From Lysinibacillus contaminans (lineage in GTDB: Bacteria; Bacillota; Bacilli; Bacillales_A; Planococcaceae): DNA of 64,000 bases. Below the pieces are notes generated by a model. The model was given only the letters and a program-made list of their open reading frames with translations. It made no database searches and was not told the origin of the DNA. The translations under genes were made by a program, and so were the position numbers. Positions 27,097-36,809 of the stretch are shown one piece after another. Numbering within the stretch: the stretch's first letter is position 1; every line of letters starts with the position of its first letter. Location of the stretch: assembly GCF_001278945.1 (NCBI RefSeq), contig NZ_LGRV01000007.1, forward strand, positions 424,842 to 488,841, in the 5' to 3' direction.

Positions 27097-27600
27097 ATGT
27101 TTAAGGAAAGCAAGTACATTATGAATTACGAAACAATGCTGTTTAAGCCTGAGTATGATTCATTTGGAAATTTATGTACGCGTGTTATTGAAAAGAACGG
27201 TCAGTTAGTAGCGAATTTAGCACCGACTCAATTAATGGATTTTAATTTGCGATATTTTGGTTCTAGCTTAAGAGGGGCGTTTGATGGTTCAAAGATGATT
27301 TTAGGTAAATTAAATAAGAACCCAATCATTGTGCAAGAAAGATTAAATATCTTGTGGTTTCCAAGTAGATCACCTTTAAGCCCTGAATGTACTTGGTTTG
27401 CAGTGCATCATATTGATGATTATCAAGCCGTTGATAAAAAGAGGACAAGAGTAATTTTTTTTAATGGTAGTGAAACTATTGTTGATGTAAGTATAAAAGC
27501 ATTTGAGCATCGTATTCAACGTGCGTATGTACTAAAGTATAGGTTAGAAAAAAGAACAAAGCTTATGCTGGTGCAAAATGACAATATAAAAATACTTTAA
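27097..27600 (+). CDS. comK: ComK-family competence transcription factor (first copy)
   Basis: A 167-residue ComK family protein. B. subtilis ComK is the master activator of competence genes and binds AAAA-N5-TTTT boxes. Matching blocks are RVIEKNGQLVANLAPTQLMD near residues 28-47, YFGSSLRGAFDGSKMILGK near 50-68 and KNPIIVQERLNILWFPSRSP near 72-91. CTWFAVHHI near 96-104 and VIFFNGSETIVDVS near 119-132 complete the DNA-binding fold. It lacks the C-terminal extension of B. subtilis ComK (192 residues), which is concerned with ClpC/MecA recognition. GAGGAGG precedes the ATG. It sits between secA and prfB, unlike in B. subtilis. Confidence 0.84.
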   Translation: MFKESKYIMNYETMLFKPEYDSFGNLCTRVIEKNGQLVANLAPTQLMDFNLRYFGSSLRGAFDGSKMILGKLNKNPIIVQERLNILWFPSRSPLSPECTWFAVHHIDDYQAVDKKRTRVIFFNGSETIVDVSIKAFEHRIQRAYVLKYRLEKRTKLMLVQNDNIKIL

Positions 27601-27648
27601 CGAATGGATTTAGGTTTAAATCAAGAAGATACTTAGGAAATGGATATT

Positions 27649-27700
27649 GCACGTGCTCTTCATGTTGATGGACATGAAATAGCACGTGCTATTTTAGTTT
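27649..27700 (+). terminator. Hairpin between comK and prfB, probable terminator
   Basis: Arms at 27649-27665 and 27672-27689 pair almost completely, with GCACGTGCT facing AGCACGTGC. The following sequence TATTTTAGTTT is only moderately T-rich, so termination is likely but not certain. Confidence 0.65.
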
Positions 27701-27815
27701 ACAAATTATGCTGTATAGTTGAAAAAAGTATGTTTTCTACAATAAAAAAGCTATAATAAAGCGATACGGATTTTATTTTGAAGAAATCCATAAAAAATGT
27801 TCGGGGGATTTATAC

Positions 27816-28920
27816 ATGATTGAATTATCAGATGTACGTAATGCGTTAGACACAACAGCCAAGAAATTGGCTGACTTTAGGGGGTCTCTTTGACTTAGAA
27901 AACAAAGAGGCACGTATTCAGGAATTAGATGAAATGATGTTAGAGCCAGGTTTCTGGGATGACCAAAATGGAGCACAAGTGGTCATCAATGAGGGCAACG
28001 GCTTAAAGGCAATCGTTAATGAGTATAAAGAGTTAGTGGATACGCATGAAAATTTAGATATGACGTTAGAGTTATTGCGTGAAGAGCCAGATGAGGAATT
28101 GCAAGAAGAGCTTGGCAATGAGCTTGTTGAATTTAAACAAAAGATTGCTGATTTTGAGTTGCAACTATTACTAAGTGGACCGTATGATCAAAATAATGCA
28201 ATTTTAGAGTTACATCCAGGTGCGGGTGGTACGGAGTCTCAGGACTGGGGTTCTATGCTGTTACGTATGTATACACGTTGGGCTGAAAAACGCGGTTTCA
28301 AAGTAGAAACAGTGGATTATCTGCCTGGTGATGAAGCGGGTATTAAGTCGGTTACATTATCCATTAAAGGACATAATGCTTATGGTTATTTACAAGCTGA
28401 AAAAGGTGTACACCGTTTAGTGCGTATTTCACCGTTTGATTCTTCAGGTCGTCGTCATACATCGTTCGTATCTTGTGATGTAATGCCGGAATTTGATGAT
28501 AATATCGAAGTTGATATTCGAACAGAGGATTTAAAAATTGATACGTACCGTGCAACTGGTGCTGGTGGTCAGCATATTAATACGACGGATTCAGCTGTAC
28601 GTATTACCCATATTCCAACAGGGACAGTTGTACAATGTCAGGCAGAACGTTCACAAATTAAAAACCGTGAAAAATGTATGACGATGTTAAAAGGTAAACT
28701 ATATCAATTAGAAATCGATAAACAACAAGCACAACTCGATGAAATTCGTGGTGAGCAAAAAGAAATTGGATGGGGCTCACAAATTCGTTCTTACGTATTC
28801 CACCCTTATTCAATGGTAAAAGATCATCGTACAAATGAAGAGACGGGAAATGTTAGTGCAGTAATGGATGGCGATGTAGATCCGTTCATTAATGCCTATT
28901 TACGTTCACGTATCGGATAA
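27816..28920 (+). CDS. prfB: Peptide chain release factor 2, with programmed +1 frameshift
   Basis: RF2 is read from ATG 27816 for 25 codons to CTT, then shifts +1 over the in-frame TGA at 27891-27893 and continues from GAC at 27892 to TAA at 28918-28920. The product is about 367 residues. Domain 2 carries the stop-codon recognition motif SPF near residue 205. Domain 3 carries GGQ at about 250-252, which triggers peptidyl-tRNA hydrolysis. The shift lets RF2 control its own level: low RF2 slows termination at UGA and raises frameshifting. GGGGGA about ten bases before the ATG serves as ribosome binding site. Confidence 0.95.
27879..27893 (+). promoter_or_regulatory. RF2 programmed +1 frameshift site
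   Basis: AGGGGG at 27879-27884 (internal Shine-Dalgarno-like sequence), a three-base spacer, then CTT TGA C at 27888-27894. This is the classic conserved RF2 recoding signal, with TCT in place of the common TAT codon before CTT. Confidence 0.95.
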
Positions 28921-28924
28921 TAGT

Positions 28925-28960
28925 AAACCTCAGGAGTTAGAGAATTCCTGAGGTTTTTTA
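28925..28960 (+). terminator. Intrinsic terminator after prfB
   Basis: AAACCTCAGGA (28925-28935) pairs with TCCTGAGGTTT (28946-28956) and is followed by further T residues. It lies four bases before the stop codon of the convergent ComK-like gene. Confidence 0.9.
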
Positions 28961-28963
28961 TAT

Positions 28964-29473
28964 TCAAGTAAACTCTTGAAATGGAGAATGATGAGTTAGT
29001 CGTTCTCGTTCCTCGACATAATGTTTATAGAGCATTGAAGCATTGACAAATTGCTTACTGATGGATGCATATTTGACTGGAAGCTCGATTCGCACACCGT
29101 TAATCAATGTTAGTAAGCTACCGGATTGGCTAGGAGTAATATTTTTAATAGCATGTAAACCAATCCAGATATTATGTTCCGAGTTTGGCGAATACGTAGG
29201 TAGAAAAATACAAGGAAGTCCAAAATCATAGGCAACAACAATTGGTAATTTGTGCTGGTTTCCAAAAAAACGTCTTGCAGAATTTCTAGCAGCTTCATAG
29301 GTTGTACCAAGAGAAAGGCAGGATTTCCGAATGACATGCATCGGCTTGCGTGTCACTATTAACTCATTGTGCTTGTCAATTACACATGTGAAAATTTTCG
29401 ATTCGTGTTTTACTGGTTGCAATAAATACGTATTAAAAGACATTAAGTATGCATTAACATATTTGTTTGACAT
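28964..29473 (-). CDS. ComK-like protein (second, divergent copy)
   Basis: A 169-residue ComK-family protein on the minus strand, clearly different from the copy upstream of prfB. Shared blocks are CVIDKHNELIVTRKPMHVI near residues 30-48, LGTTYEAARNSARRFFGN near 54-71, KLPIVVAYDFGLPCIFLPT near 74-92 and IWIGLHAIKNI near 101-111. INGVRIELPVKYASI follows near 124-138. The usual FGSS motif reads LGTT. The start has AAGGAGG seven bases upstream. It converges on prfB and diverges from the IDEAL-domain gene. It may be a second competence activator or an antagonist of the first; both are inferences. Confidence 0.8.
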   Translation of the reverse strand: MSNKYVNAYLMSFNTYLLQPVKHESKIFTCVIDKHNELIVTRKPMHVIRKSCLSLGTTYEAARNSARRFFGNQHKLPIVVAYDFGLPCIFLPTYSPNSEHNIWIGLHAIKNITPSQSGSLLTLINGVRIELPVKYASISKQFVNASMLYKHYVEERERLTHHSPFQEFT

Positions 29474-29497
29474 TGCATTTCCTCCTTATTTCTGAAT

Positions 29498-29526
29498 GTA
29501 ATACTTAGGTTAATGCTAAAATGCAA
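29498..29526 (-). promoter_or_regulatory. Candidate promoter of the second comK-like gene
   Basis: Read on the minus strand, TTGCAT (29521-29526) and TATTAC (29498-29503) are 17 bases apart and lie about 25 bases before the start codon, just upstream of the AAGGAGG. Confidence 0.5.
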
Positions 29527-29645
29527 AATTGGAAAATAACCTATTTAACGAAATTCTCTAAAAGAATTCGCCAAATTTATAGAGAATAAAAGCGTTTTAT
29601 TTTCAGAAAATTTGATGAATAGAGTATTTTTTACATTATTACACA

Positions 29646-29674
29646 TTGCATTTTAGTTTCAATTTTCTTATAAT
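29646..29674 (+). promoter_or_regulatory. Candidate sigma-A promoter of the IDEAL-domain gene
   Basis: TTGCAT at 29646-29651 and a perfect TATAAT at 29669-29674 with a 17-base spacer, 25 bp upstream of the TTG start. Confidence 0.75.
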
Positions 29675-29699
29675 TTAGAAAAGGATCGAGGTGAGATCG

Positions 29700-29942
29700 T
29701 TGGATAAATATTATTCGTACACAGATTTTTTAAAAGCTGTCGGTCAATCGAAGAAGGTTAATGAGGCTGAAAAATTATTGAACGAGATTTATTTAGATTT
29801 ATTTTTAAATCGTATCCAGCGTACGTATCGTGAAGAACAACTGGTTGTCCTAATAGATCAAGCACTCGATGAGAAGGATGAATGCGCTTTTCATCTATAT
29901 GCGAGTGAACTTGAGATGCTACACCGTGATGCAAGTGAATAA
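29700..29942 (+). CDS. Small IDEAL-domain protein
   Basis: An 80-residue protein whose C-terminal half is an IDEAL domain (QLVVLIDQALDEKDECAFHLYASEL near residues 47-71, given here in part). This short helical module occurs in several small Bacillaceae proteins and in ComK-regulatory or stress-linked proteins; its role is not established. The frame opens at GTG 29691, but that GTG is part of the GAGGTG ribosome binding site, so the TTG at 29700 was chosen. It has its own promoter and terminator and is thus monocistronic. No membrane segment. Confidence 0.78.
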   Translation: MDKYYSYTDFLKAVGQSKKVNEAEKLLNEIYLDLFLNRIQRTYREEQLVVLIDQALDEKDECAFHLYASELEMLHRDASE

Positions 29943-29948
29943 TATGAC

Positions 29949-29984
29949 AAACCCGCTCTTCTACAGAAGGAGAGCGGGTTTTTT
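29949..29984 (+). terminator. Intrinsic terminator after the IDEAL-domain gene
   Basis: AAACCCGCTCT (29949-29959) pairs with AGAGCGGGTTT (29971-29981), with six T residues at 29979-29984. Confidence 0.94.
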
Positions 29985-30093
29985 CAATGTTGTGTGGGGT
30001 AAATATTAATTTCATATTGGTAACGCTATAAGATGTTTCGAATTTGCCAAGACTAGTATAAAAAAGGGCTCTAGCACTTTCTTATAGTTAACT

Positions 30094-30107
30094 GAAACGT
30101 ATGTTCG
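30094..30107 (+). promoter_or_regulatory. LexA (SOS) box upstream of uvrBA
   Basis: GAAAC-GTAT-GTTCG matches the Bacillus LexA/DinR operator CGAAC-N4-GTTCG with a perfect right half and a three-of-five left half. uvrBA is an SOS operon in B. subtilis, so the site is plausible. Candidate promoter elements lie just downstream (TAAAAT near 30140) but are weak. Confidence 0.62.
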
Positions 30108-30154
30108 TTAAATGTTAGATATTTTAATACTGCTATGCTAAAATATATGTAAGT

Positions 30155-30346
30155 GATCAATTACGCCTTTGCGTTATTGCGTCTAGATTTTGAATTGTGG
30201 TTAGGCCTGCGTGATGCAGGTTAGTTAGCCGTTGTCGCATGGATGCGACGAAATTAGGATAACATCCTCTCTGCCTTTCAAAAACTATGACATCCGCCGG
30301 AGGATTTAACCTGATTCAGTGAGCGTTTGGACACCTATTGAATCAG
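30155..30346. repeat. Structured dispersed repeat in the uvrB leader (long copy)
   Basis: About 190 bp with two end modules that recur together at 39745-39802. Module B is at 30155-30186. Module A is at 30311-30346 and is bounded by CTGATTCA and TGAATCAG. Between them are perfect hairpins: CCTGC/GCAGG at 30206-30220, GTCGCAT/ATGCGAC at 30234-30249 and AGGAT/ATCCT at 30256-30268. There is no coding frame. It lies between the LexA box and uvrB, so it is probably transcribed in the uvrBA leader. It does not match a riboswitch class I can recognise. Confidence 0.72.
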
Positions 30347-30428
30347 ATATTATACTTGCATTTTTCCTGCCACTTATGGAAGTGGGGGATTTCTACTGAA
30401 TCGTGTTAAACGGAAAGGATGGGAAAAG

Positions 30429-32408
30429 GTGGAGCAATTTGATTTACAATCATCGTATCAGCCCAATGGTGATCAGCCGCAAGCTATTGCAGAGCTTGTG
30501 GCTGGCGTAAATGCTGGTAAACGCCATCAAACTTTACTTGGTGCAACAGGTACTGGTAAAACTTTTACGATTTCAAATGTTATTCAGCAAGTGAAAAAGC
30601 CAACACTGATTATGGCACATAACAAAACACTTGCGGGTCAACTATATAGTGAGTTTAAAGAATTTTTCCCTAATAATGCAGTTGAATATTTTGTTAGTTA
30701 CTATGATTACTTTCAACCAGAGGCCTATGTACCGCAAACGGATACGTATATCGAAAAGGATTCGAGCATTAATGATGAAATTGATAAACTGCGCCACTCT
30801 GCAACTTCTGCCCTTTTTGAGCGTGAGGATGTCATTATTATTGCCTCAGTTTCGTGTATCTATGGCTTAGGTTCGCCGGAAGAATATCGTGAAATGGTCG
30901 TATCTATACGTACGGGCATGGAAATTGAGCGCAATCAGTTATTACGTAAGCTAGTGGATGTACAATACGAACGAAATGATGTGAACTTCACCCGAGGGAC
31001 ATTTCGTGTTCGAGGAGATGTTGTAGAAATTTTCCCAGCCTCACGTGATGAACATTGTGTACGTATTGAGTTTTTTGGTGATGAAGTGGATCGTATTCGT
31101 GAGGTCAATGCGTTAACGGGTGAAATTTTGGCAGAACGTGACCATGTCGCTATTTTCCCTGCATCTCACTTCGTTACCCGTGAAGAAAAAATGTTGAAAG
31201 CCATTGAAAATATTGAAATAGAATTAGAAGAAAGACTCGCTTATCTTCGTGCAGAAGATAAGTTATTAGAGGCTCAGCGTTTAGAGCAACGTACACGCTA
31301 TGATTTAGAAATGATGCGTGAAATGGGTTTTTGTTCGGGTATAGAAAACTATTCACGTCATTTAACATTACGTGAAGCAGGTGCGACACCATACACATTA
31401 ATTGATTATTTCCCGGATGATTTTCTACTTGTTGTAGATGAAAGTCATGTGACGCTGCCCCAAGTACGCGGTATGTACAATGGTGACCAGGCGCGTAAGG
31501 GTGTCCTTGTAGAGCATGGTTTCCGCTTACCGTCCGCACTTGATAACCGTCCACTACGTTTTGAGGAATTTGAGAAACGTATACATCAAGCGATATTTGT
31601 ATCAGCAACACCAGGACCATATGAACTAGAGCATACACCTGAAATGGTAGAACAAATTATTCGTCCGACAGGCTTACTTGATCCAATTATTGAAGTACGC
31701 CCAATTGAAGGACAAATTGATAATTTAATTGATGAAATTCAAGAGCGGATTACGCGTAATGAGCGAGTTCTTGTGACGACATTAACGAAAAAAATGTCGG
31801 AAGATTTAAGTGCTTATTTGAAGGAAATGGGCTTGAAAGTGGAATACTTACATTCGGAGATTAAAACACTTGAACGTATTGAAATTATTCGGGAACTGCG
31901 TAAAGGCACGTATGATGTATTGATTGGGATTAATTTATTGCGTGAAGGGCTGGATATTCCTGAGGTATCACTGGTGGCGATATTAGATGCGGATAAGGAA
32001 GGCTTCCTACGTTCTGAACGTGCACTGATTCAAACAATTGGACGTGCGGCGCGTAATTCTAATGGACGTGTGATTATGTATGCCGACAAGATGACTGATT
32101 CGATGAAAAAGGCGATTGATGAAACCCAGCGTCGTCGTACATTGCAAATAGCGTATAACGAAGAACATGGTATTACGCCTACAACAATTGTGAAGAAGAT
32201 TCCAGATATTATTCGTGCAACACAAGTAGCGGAGGAAGATGAAACGTACGTTACAAAAGTGACAAAAGGTAAGAAATTAACAAAGGCTGAGAAGGAGAAA
32301 TTACTTGCTTCTCTTGAAATAGAAATGAAGGAAGCGGCGAAGGCACTTGATTTTGAACGTGCGGCTGAACTTCGTGATACCATCTTTGAATTGAAGGCAG
32401 AAGGGTGA
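30429..32408 (+). CDS. uvrB: UvrB, excinuclease ABC subunit B
   Basis: A 659-residue UvrB, the damage-verifying helicase-like subunit of nucleotide excision repair. Walker A is GATGTGKT near residues 38-45. The beta-hairpin that inserts at lesions carries [20 protein letters not shown] near 92-111, and DESHVTLPQ is near 338-346. Motif VI lies in QTIGRAARN near 537-545. The C-terminal UVR domain ([19 protein letters not shown]) binds UvrC. The start is GTG at 30429 with AAAGGA nine bases upstream. uvrA follows four bases later. Confidence 0.97.
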   Translation: MEQFDLQSSYQPNGDQPQAIAELVAGVNAGKRHQTLLGATGTGKTFTISNVIQQVKKPTLIMAHNKTLAGQLYSEFKEFFPNNAVEYFVSYYDYFQPEAYVPQTDTYIEKDSSINDEIDKLRHSATSALFEREDVIIIASVSCIYGLGSPEEYREMVVSIRTGMEIERNQLLRKLVDVQYERNDVNFTRGTFRVRGDVVEIFPASRDEHCVRIEFFGDEVDRIREVNALTGEILAERDHVAIFPASHFVTREEKMLKAIENIEIELEERLAYLRAEDKLLEAQRLEQRTRYDLEMMREMGFCSGIENYSRHLTLREAGATPYTLIDYFPDDFLLVVDESHVTLPQVRGMYNGDQARKGVLVEHGFRLPSALDNRPLRFEEFEKRIHQAIFVSATPGPYELEHTPEMVEQIIRPTGLLDPIIEVRPIEGQIDNLIDEIQERITRNERVLVTTLTKKMSEDLSAYLKEMGLKVEYLHSEIKTLERIEIIRELRKGTYDVLIGINLLREGLDIPEVSLVAILDADKEGFLRSERALIQTIGRAARNSNGRVIMYADKMTDSMKKAIDETQRRRTLQIAYNEEHGITPTTIVKKIPDIIRATQVAEEDETYVTKVTKGKKLTKAEKEKLLASLEIEMKEAAKALDFERAAELRDTIFELKAEG

Positions 32409-32412
32409 TTTT

Positions 32413-35277
32413 GTGAAAAATACAGAAATCGTTGTACAAGGTGCACGTGCACATAATTTAAAAAATATCGATGTCACAATTCCTCGTGATCAGCTCGTTG
32501 TTTTAACGGGCTTATCTGGTTCAGGAAAATCTTCACTTGCATTTGATACGATTTATGCGGAGGGGCAGCGTCGATATGTGGAGTCACTGTCCGCTTACGC
32601 ACGTCAATTTCTTGGGCAAATGGACAAGCCAGATGTTGATGCGATTGAAGGACTTTCACCAGCCATTTCAATTGACCAAAAGACGACGAGTCGTAACCCA
32701 CGTTCTACAGTCGGTACAGTAACAGAAATTTATGATTATCTGCGCTTATTGTATGCACGTGTCGGTAAACCAATTTGTCCAAATCACGGAATCGAAATCA
32801 CATCGCAAACAATTGAACAAATGGTGGATCGCCTAGTCACGTATCCAGAACGTACAAAAATGCAGCTATTAGCGCCAATGATTTCTGGACGTAAAGGAAC
32901 GCATGTGAAGGTATTAGAAGATATAAAAAAGCAAGGCTTTGTACGTGTTCGTATCGATGGTGAATTACGTGATTTAGATGATGCGATTGACCTCGATAAA
33001 AATAAAAAGCACTCCATTGAAGTCGTTGTAGACCGCATAGTTTTGAAAGAAGGTATTGCAGGGCGTCTCAGTGATTCGTTAGAAACAGCGCTACGTTTAG
33101 CAGAAGGACGTGTGCTAGTTGATGTGATGGAGCATGAGGAATTATTATTTAGTGAGCATCATGCATGTCCAATATGCGGCTTTTCAATTGGTGAATTAGA
33201 GCCTCGTATGTTTTCATTCAACAGTCCTTTTGGGGCTTGTACGAGCTGTGATGGACTAGGAACTACACAAGAAGTAGACCTAGAGCTAGTTGTGCCTGAT
33301 TGGGAACGTTCACTGTTGGAGCATGCCATTGCACCGTGGGAACCGACTAGCTCACAATATTATCCACAGTTATTAAAGGCAGTTTGTGATCATTATGAAA
33401 TTCCAATGGATGTTCCAGTGAAAGAACTTCCAAAAGAAAAGATGGATAAAATTTTATTCGGTTCGGGAAAAGATAAAATTCACTTCCATTATGAAAATGA
33501 ATTTGGGAATGTACGTGACCAAATGATTGAATTTGAAGGCGTAGTACATAATGTTGAGCGTCGTTTTAAAGAGACAACTTCGGATTATGTGCGTGAGCAA
33601 ATGGAAAAGTATATGGCACAGCAAGCATGCCCTTCGTGTAAAGGCTATCGCTTAAAGCCAGAAACGTTGGCGGTAAAAATAGCTGATAAGCATATTGGTG
33701 AAGTGACAGAGTATTCGATTCAAGATGCAGATGCATTTTTTAAAAATTTATCTTTATCTGAAAAGGATATGCAAATTGCACGCCTTGTATTTCGTGAAAT
33801 TGCGGAGCGTCTTGGTTTCTTAATAAATGTTGGCTTAGATTATTTAACACTCAGTCGTGCAGCTGGGACACTTTCAGGTGGGGAAGCACAGCGAATTCGA
33901 CTAGCAACGCAAATCGGCTCGCGCTTAACTGGAGTACTATATATTTTGGATGAGCCATCGATTGGTCTACATCAACGTGATAATGATCGTTTAATTAGTA
34001 CGCTGCAAAATATGCGTGATATTGGTAATACGTTAATTGTAGTTGAACATGATGAGGATACGATGCTAGCAGCTGATTATTTAATCGATGTTGGGCCAGG
34101 TGCTGGTGTGCATGGTGGTGAAATTGTCGCAGCTGGAACGCCGCAGGAAGTGATGGAAAATCCGGCATCGTTAACTGGACAGTATTTAAGCGGAAAAAAA
34201 TTCATACCATTGCCAATTGAACGCCGTAAGCCAGATGGTCGCATGTTGTCAATTAAAGGGGCAACTGAGAATAATCTTCAAAATGTCAAAGTTGATATAC
34301 CATTAGGATTATTCGTTGCTGTAACAGGTGTTTCTGGTTCAGGGAAATCTACATTGATCAATGAAATCTTATATAAATCACTGGCACAAAAGTTGAATCG
34401 TTCAAAGGTGAAACCAGGTGCGCATAAAGAAGTAGCTGGCATCGAGGCATTAGAAAAGGTAATTGATATTGACCAATCGCCAATTGGCCGTACACCGCGT
34501 TCAAACCCAGCGACATATACAGGTGTATTTGATGATGTTCGAGATGTCTTTGCAACCACGAATGAAGCGAAGGTGCGCGGTTATAAAAAAGGTCGCTTTA
34601 GCTTCAACGTTAAAGGTGGACGCTGTGAAGCTTGTCGTGGCGACGGCATTATTAAAATCGAAATGCATTTCTTGCCAGACGTGTATGTGCCATGTGAGGT
34701 TTGTCATGGCAAACGCTATAACCGTGAAACGCTAGAAGTAAAATATAAAGATAAAAGCATTGCCGATATTTTAGATATGACAGTTGAAAATGCAGTCGTA
34801 TTTTTCGAAAATATTCCGAAAATCCAGCGGAAATTACAGACCATTGTCGATGTTGGATTAGGATATATTAAATTAGGGCAACCTGCAACTACGCTATCCG
34901 GTGGGGAGGCGCAACGAGTAAAGTTAGCCTCTGAATTGCATCGTCGATCAACAGGCAAATCGTTTTATATTTTAGATGAACCAACAACAGGTCTTCACAC
35001 GGATGATATTGCACGATTACTTGTTGTATTGCAGCGTCTTGTAGAAAACGGAGATTCTGTGTTAGTTATTGAGCATAACCTAGATGTTATTAAAACAGCC
35101 GATTATATTATTGATCTTGGACCTGAAGGTGGCGACAAAGGCGGTACAATTATTGCAACAGGTACACCTGAGAAAGTAGCAGAAGTGGAAGGTTCCTATA
35201 CAGGGAAATACTTAAAACCTATTTTAGAACGCGACCGTAAGCGTATGGATACAGTTTTAGAAAAAGCTACAAAATAA
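32413..35277 (+). CDS. uvrA: UvrA, excinuclease ABC subunit A
   Basis: A 954-residue UvrA, the dimeric ABC ATPase that first detects DNA damage and loads UvrB. Two ABC cassettes are visible: Walker [13 protein letters not shown] near residue 33 and [12 protein letters not shown] near 637. Two LSGGEAQR signatures are near 488 and 832. Zinc modules are CPIC...CTSC near 253-279 and CEAC...CEVC near 738-764. Length equals that of the B. subtilis protein. It is co-transcribed with uvrB; its AAGGGTG ribosome binding site lies in the end of uvrB. Confidence 0.97.
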   Translation: MKNTEIVVQGARAHNLKNIDVTIPRDQLVVLTGLSGSGKSSLAFDTIYAEGQRRYVESLSAYARQFLGQMDKPDVDAIEGLSPAISIDQKTTSRNPRSTVGTVTEIYDYLRLLYARVGKPICPNHGIEITSQTIEQMVDRLVTYPERTKMQLLAPMISGRKGTHVKVLEDIKKQGFVRVRIDGELRDLDDAIDLDKNKKHSIEVVVDRIVLKEGIAGRLSDSLETALRLAEGRVLVDVMEHEELLFSEHHACPICGFSIGELEPRMFSFNSPFGACTSCDGLGTTQEVDLELVVPDWERSLLEHAIAPWEPTSSQYYPQLLKAVCDHYEIPMDVPVKELPKEKMDKILFGSGKDKIHFHYENEFGNVRDQMIEFEGVVHNVERRFKETTSDYVREQMEKYMAQQACPSCKGYRLKPETLAVKIADKHIGEVTEYSIQDADAFFKNLSLSEKDMQIARLVFREIAERLGFLINVGLDYLTLSRAAGTLSGGEAQRIRLATQIGSRLTGVLYILDEPSIGLHQRDNDRLISTLQNMRDIGNTLIVVEHDEDTMLAADYLIDVGPGAGVHGGEIVAAGTPQEVMENPASLTGQYLSGKKFIPLPIERRKPDGRMLSIKGATENNLQNVKVDIPLGLFVAVTGVSGSGKSTLINEILYKSLAQKLNRSKVKPGAHKEVAGIEALEKVIDIDQSPIGRTPRSNPATYTGVFDDVRDVFATTNEAKVRGYKKGRFSFNVKGGRCEACRGDGIIKIEMHFLPDVYVPCEVCHGKRYNRETLEVKYKDKSIADILDMTVENAVVFFENIPKIQRKLQTIVDVGLGYIKLGQPATTLSGGEAQRVKLASELHRRSTGKSFYILDEPTTGLHTDDIARLLVVLQRLVENGDSVLVIEHNLDVIKTADYIIDLGPEGGDKGGTIIATGTPEKVAEVEGSYTGKYLKPILERDRKRMDTVLEKATK

Positions 35278-35286
35278 ATGTATTAG

Positions 35287-35335
35287 TGTCCGTATTGTGC
35301 AGGCATATGTACTATGCGGACATTTTCTTTAATCA
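35287..35335 (+). terminator. Weak terminator candidate after uvrA
   Basis: TGTCCGTA (from 35287) faces TGCGGACA (to about 35322) with one mismatch and a long loop, then a T-rich run (TTTTCTTT). Weak but in the right place. Confidence 0.4.
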
Positions 35336-35400
35336 AAGTGAAACTTTTGGTAGTACGAAGCGTAATAATAGTATAACGAACTGAGGGAGGCTTTTGATTT

Positions 35401-36591
35401 ATGCAAAATGAACGTCAACGAATTTTAGAGCTGGTGGAAAAAGGAACAATTTCAGCGAAAGAGGCGATTACATTATTAGAATCATTAGAGAAACCTAGCA
35501 ATACCGCTCAACGTGTTATAGAGAAGACGGCAGAAGAAGAGACATTTTCGAAAAAAGAGGATTCTTTCTTCAATGAAGCCAAGAAAGAAGAACAGCATGA
35601 CAAAAGTGATGCTGACTATAAGAAATACTTCCAAGAAGAAATGCATGATTTCCGTAAAGATTTATCACAAATCGGTTCGATTTTTATGGACATGATGAAT
35701 ACAGCTGTGAAAAAAGTAAAAGAATTTGATGTATCCACACCTTTTGGTGATAGATTGGAATTTGCACATACAGAGGAACTAGTAGCTTCTGACGTGCAAA
35801 ATATTTTTGTGGATTTACCGAATGGGAGTTTTTCATTCGAGCCAAGTGAAGGCGATAACATCCAGGTAATGTGCAAAGTAAAAGCCCCGTTTATCAATGA
35901 AAATGATGAGGAAACACGTACAAATTTCTTAAATCAATTTGTTGTGAAAAATGACGAAGGTACTTTGCGTATTTTAAGTCATTTAAAAATAGCGCAAGTG
36001 AATGTGAAGGTGCTTGTACCAGAGCAAAAGTTTGAAAAATTATCTGTTCGACTAATGAATGGGAGCGTTACATTACGTGATTCAGTGTTTGAAGAATTGA
36101 AATTAAAAACATTAAATGGTCCAATTAAAGGGGCATCTCTTACATTTAATAAAGCAAAAGTTGATTCTTCTAACGGTTCAATTGAATTAATAGGCGTACA
36201 TGGCAAAGATCTAGAAGCTGAAACTTTGAATGGGCGCGTTTATGTAGACGGTGCACTCGATGAAGTTGAGGCCAAATCAGTGAATGGACATGTCGTTGTG
36301 ACAACATGTTCGAGTAATTCGTCCAAAATTAAAGCTCAGACTGTTGCAGGAACAGTAGAATTATACGTTCCAAGTACGATTTCACTTAGTGGGAAAATTG
36401 TGACGAACTTTGGTAAAGTAGATGTAGGTATTCAGGATGTATCGAAGATTGAAACACAGGATCAATTTTTATCAAAATTAGTACGTTTCGATAAAGAAGT
36501 AGAAGGAGCGAACCGTTTGTTTATCGAAGGTGAATCGAAAACAGGTACGGTTTTAGTACGTTATACGACAACGGATGAGCAGCAAGTTTAA
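35401..36591 (+). CDS. YvlB/LiaX-like DUF4097 protein
   Basis: A 396-residue protein with a SHOCT-like N-terminal helix (ERQRILELVEKGTISAKEAITLL, in part, residues 4-26). A charged linker and a C-terminal beta-helical DUF4097 domain follow (about 140-390), with repeats such as LNGPIKGA, SNGSIELIG, LNGRVYVDG and VNGHVVVT. B. subtilis YvlB, encoded next to uvrBA, and enterococcal LiaX, a sensor of cell-envelope antibiotics, share this layout. No signal peptide or transmembrane segment is seen. A cell-envelope stress role is likely by family. GGGAGG precedes the ATG, and a strong terminator follows. Confidence 0.82.
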   Translation: MQNERQRILELVEKGTISAKEAITLLESLEKPSNTAQRVIEKTAEEETFSKKEDSFFNEAKKEEQHDKSDADYKKYFQEEMHDFRKDLSQIGSIFMDMMNTAVKKVKEFDVSTPFGDRLEFAHTEELVASDVQNIFVDLPNGSFSFEPSEGDNIQVMCKVKAPFINENDEETRTNFLNQFVVKNDEGTLRILSHLKIAQVNVKVLVPEQKFEKLSVRLMNGSVTLRDSVFEELKLKTLNGPIKGASLTFNKAKVDSSNGSIELIGVHGKDLEAETLNGRVYVDGALDEVEAKSVNGHVVVTTCSSNSSKIKAQTVAGTVELYVPSTISLSGKIVTNFGKVDVGIQDVSKIETQDQFLSKLVRFDKEVEGANRLFIEGESKTGTVLVRYTTTDEQQV

Positions 36592-36602
36592 ATAGTACTT
36601 CA

Positions 36603-36646
36603 GCATTCAAGCTACGCATAAGTATAGCTTGAATGCATTTTTTTTT
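36603..36646 (+). terminator. Intrinsic terminator after the yvlB-like gene
   Basis: GCATTCAAGCTA (36603-36614) pairs with TAGCTTGAATGC (36625-36636), followed by nine T residues. Confidence 0.95.
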
Positions 36647-36751
36647 GTCGTTTTCTCGATTATGCTTGTTTGAATATTGGCAATACGAATGGAAAATGAC
36701 AAAAACTTACACAGAATGAAATGAAATTGTAATAAAAAAACATAGATTGAG

Positions 36752-36760
36752 TGTTATAAT
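36752..36760 (+). promoter_or_regulatory. Extended -10 promoter of ftsEX
   Basis: TGT-TATAAT at 36752-36760 is an extended -10 element with a perfect TATAAT, 50 bp before ftsE. No good -35 is needed for such promoters and none was found. Confidence 0.6.
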
Positions 36761-36809
36761 AGTAAGGTGAAATATAACTTATGTTTAATAGATTTAGGTG
36801 GTTTGAAAA

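Noticed and set aside
27816-27893. prfB looks like a broken gene (stop after 25 codons)
   Set aside because: The stop is part of the conserved programmed +1 frameshift signal, so the gene is intact.
30155-30428. Possible riboswitch before uvrB
   Set aside because: No conserved core of any class I can recognise, and its end modules recur at 39.7 kb outside a leader, which favours a mobile repeat.
31174-31638. 154-codon frame antisense to uvrB
   Set aside because: Shadow of the real coding frame; no ribosome binding site or family motif.
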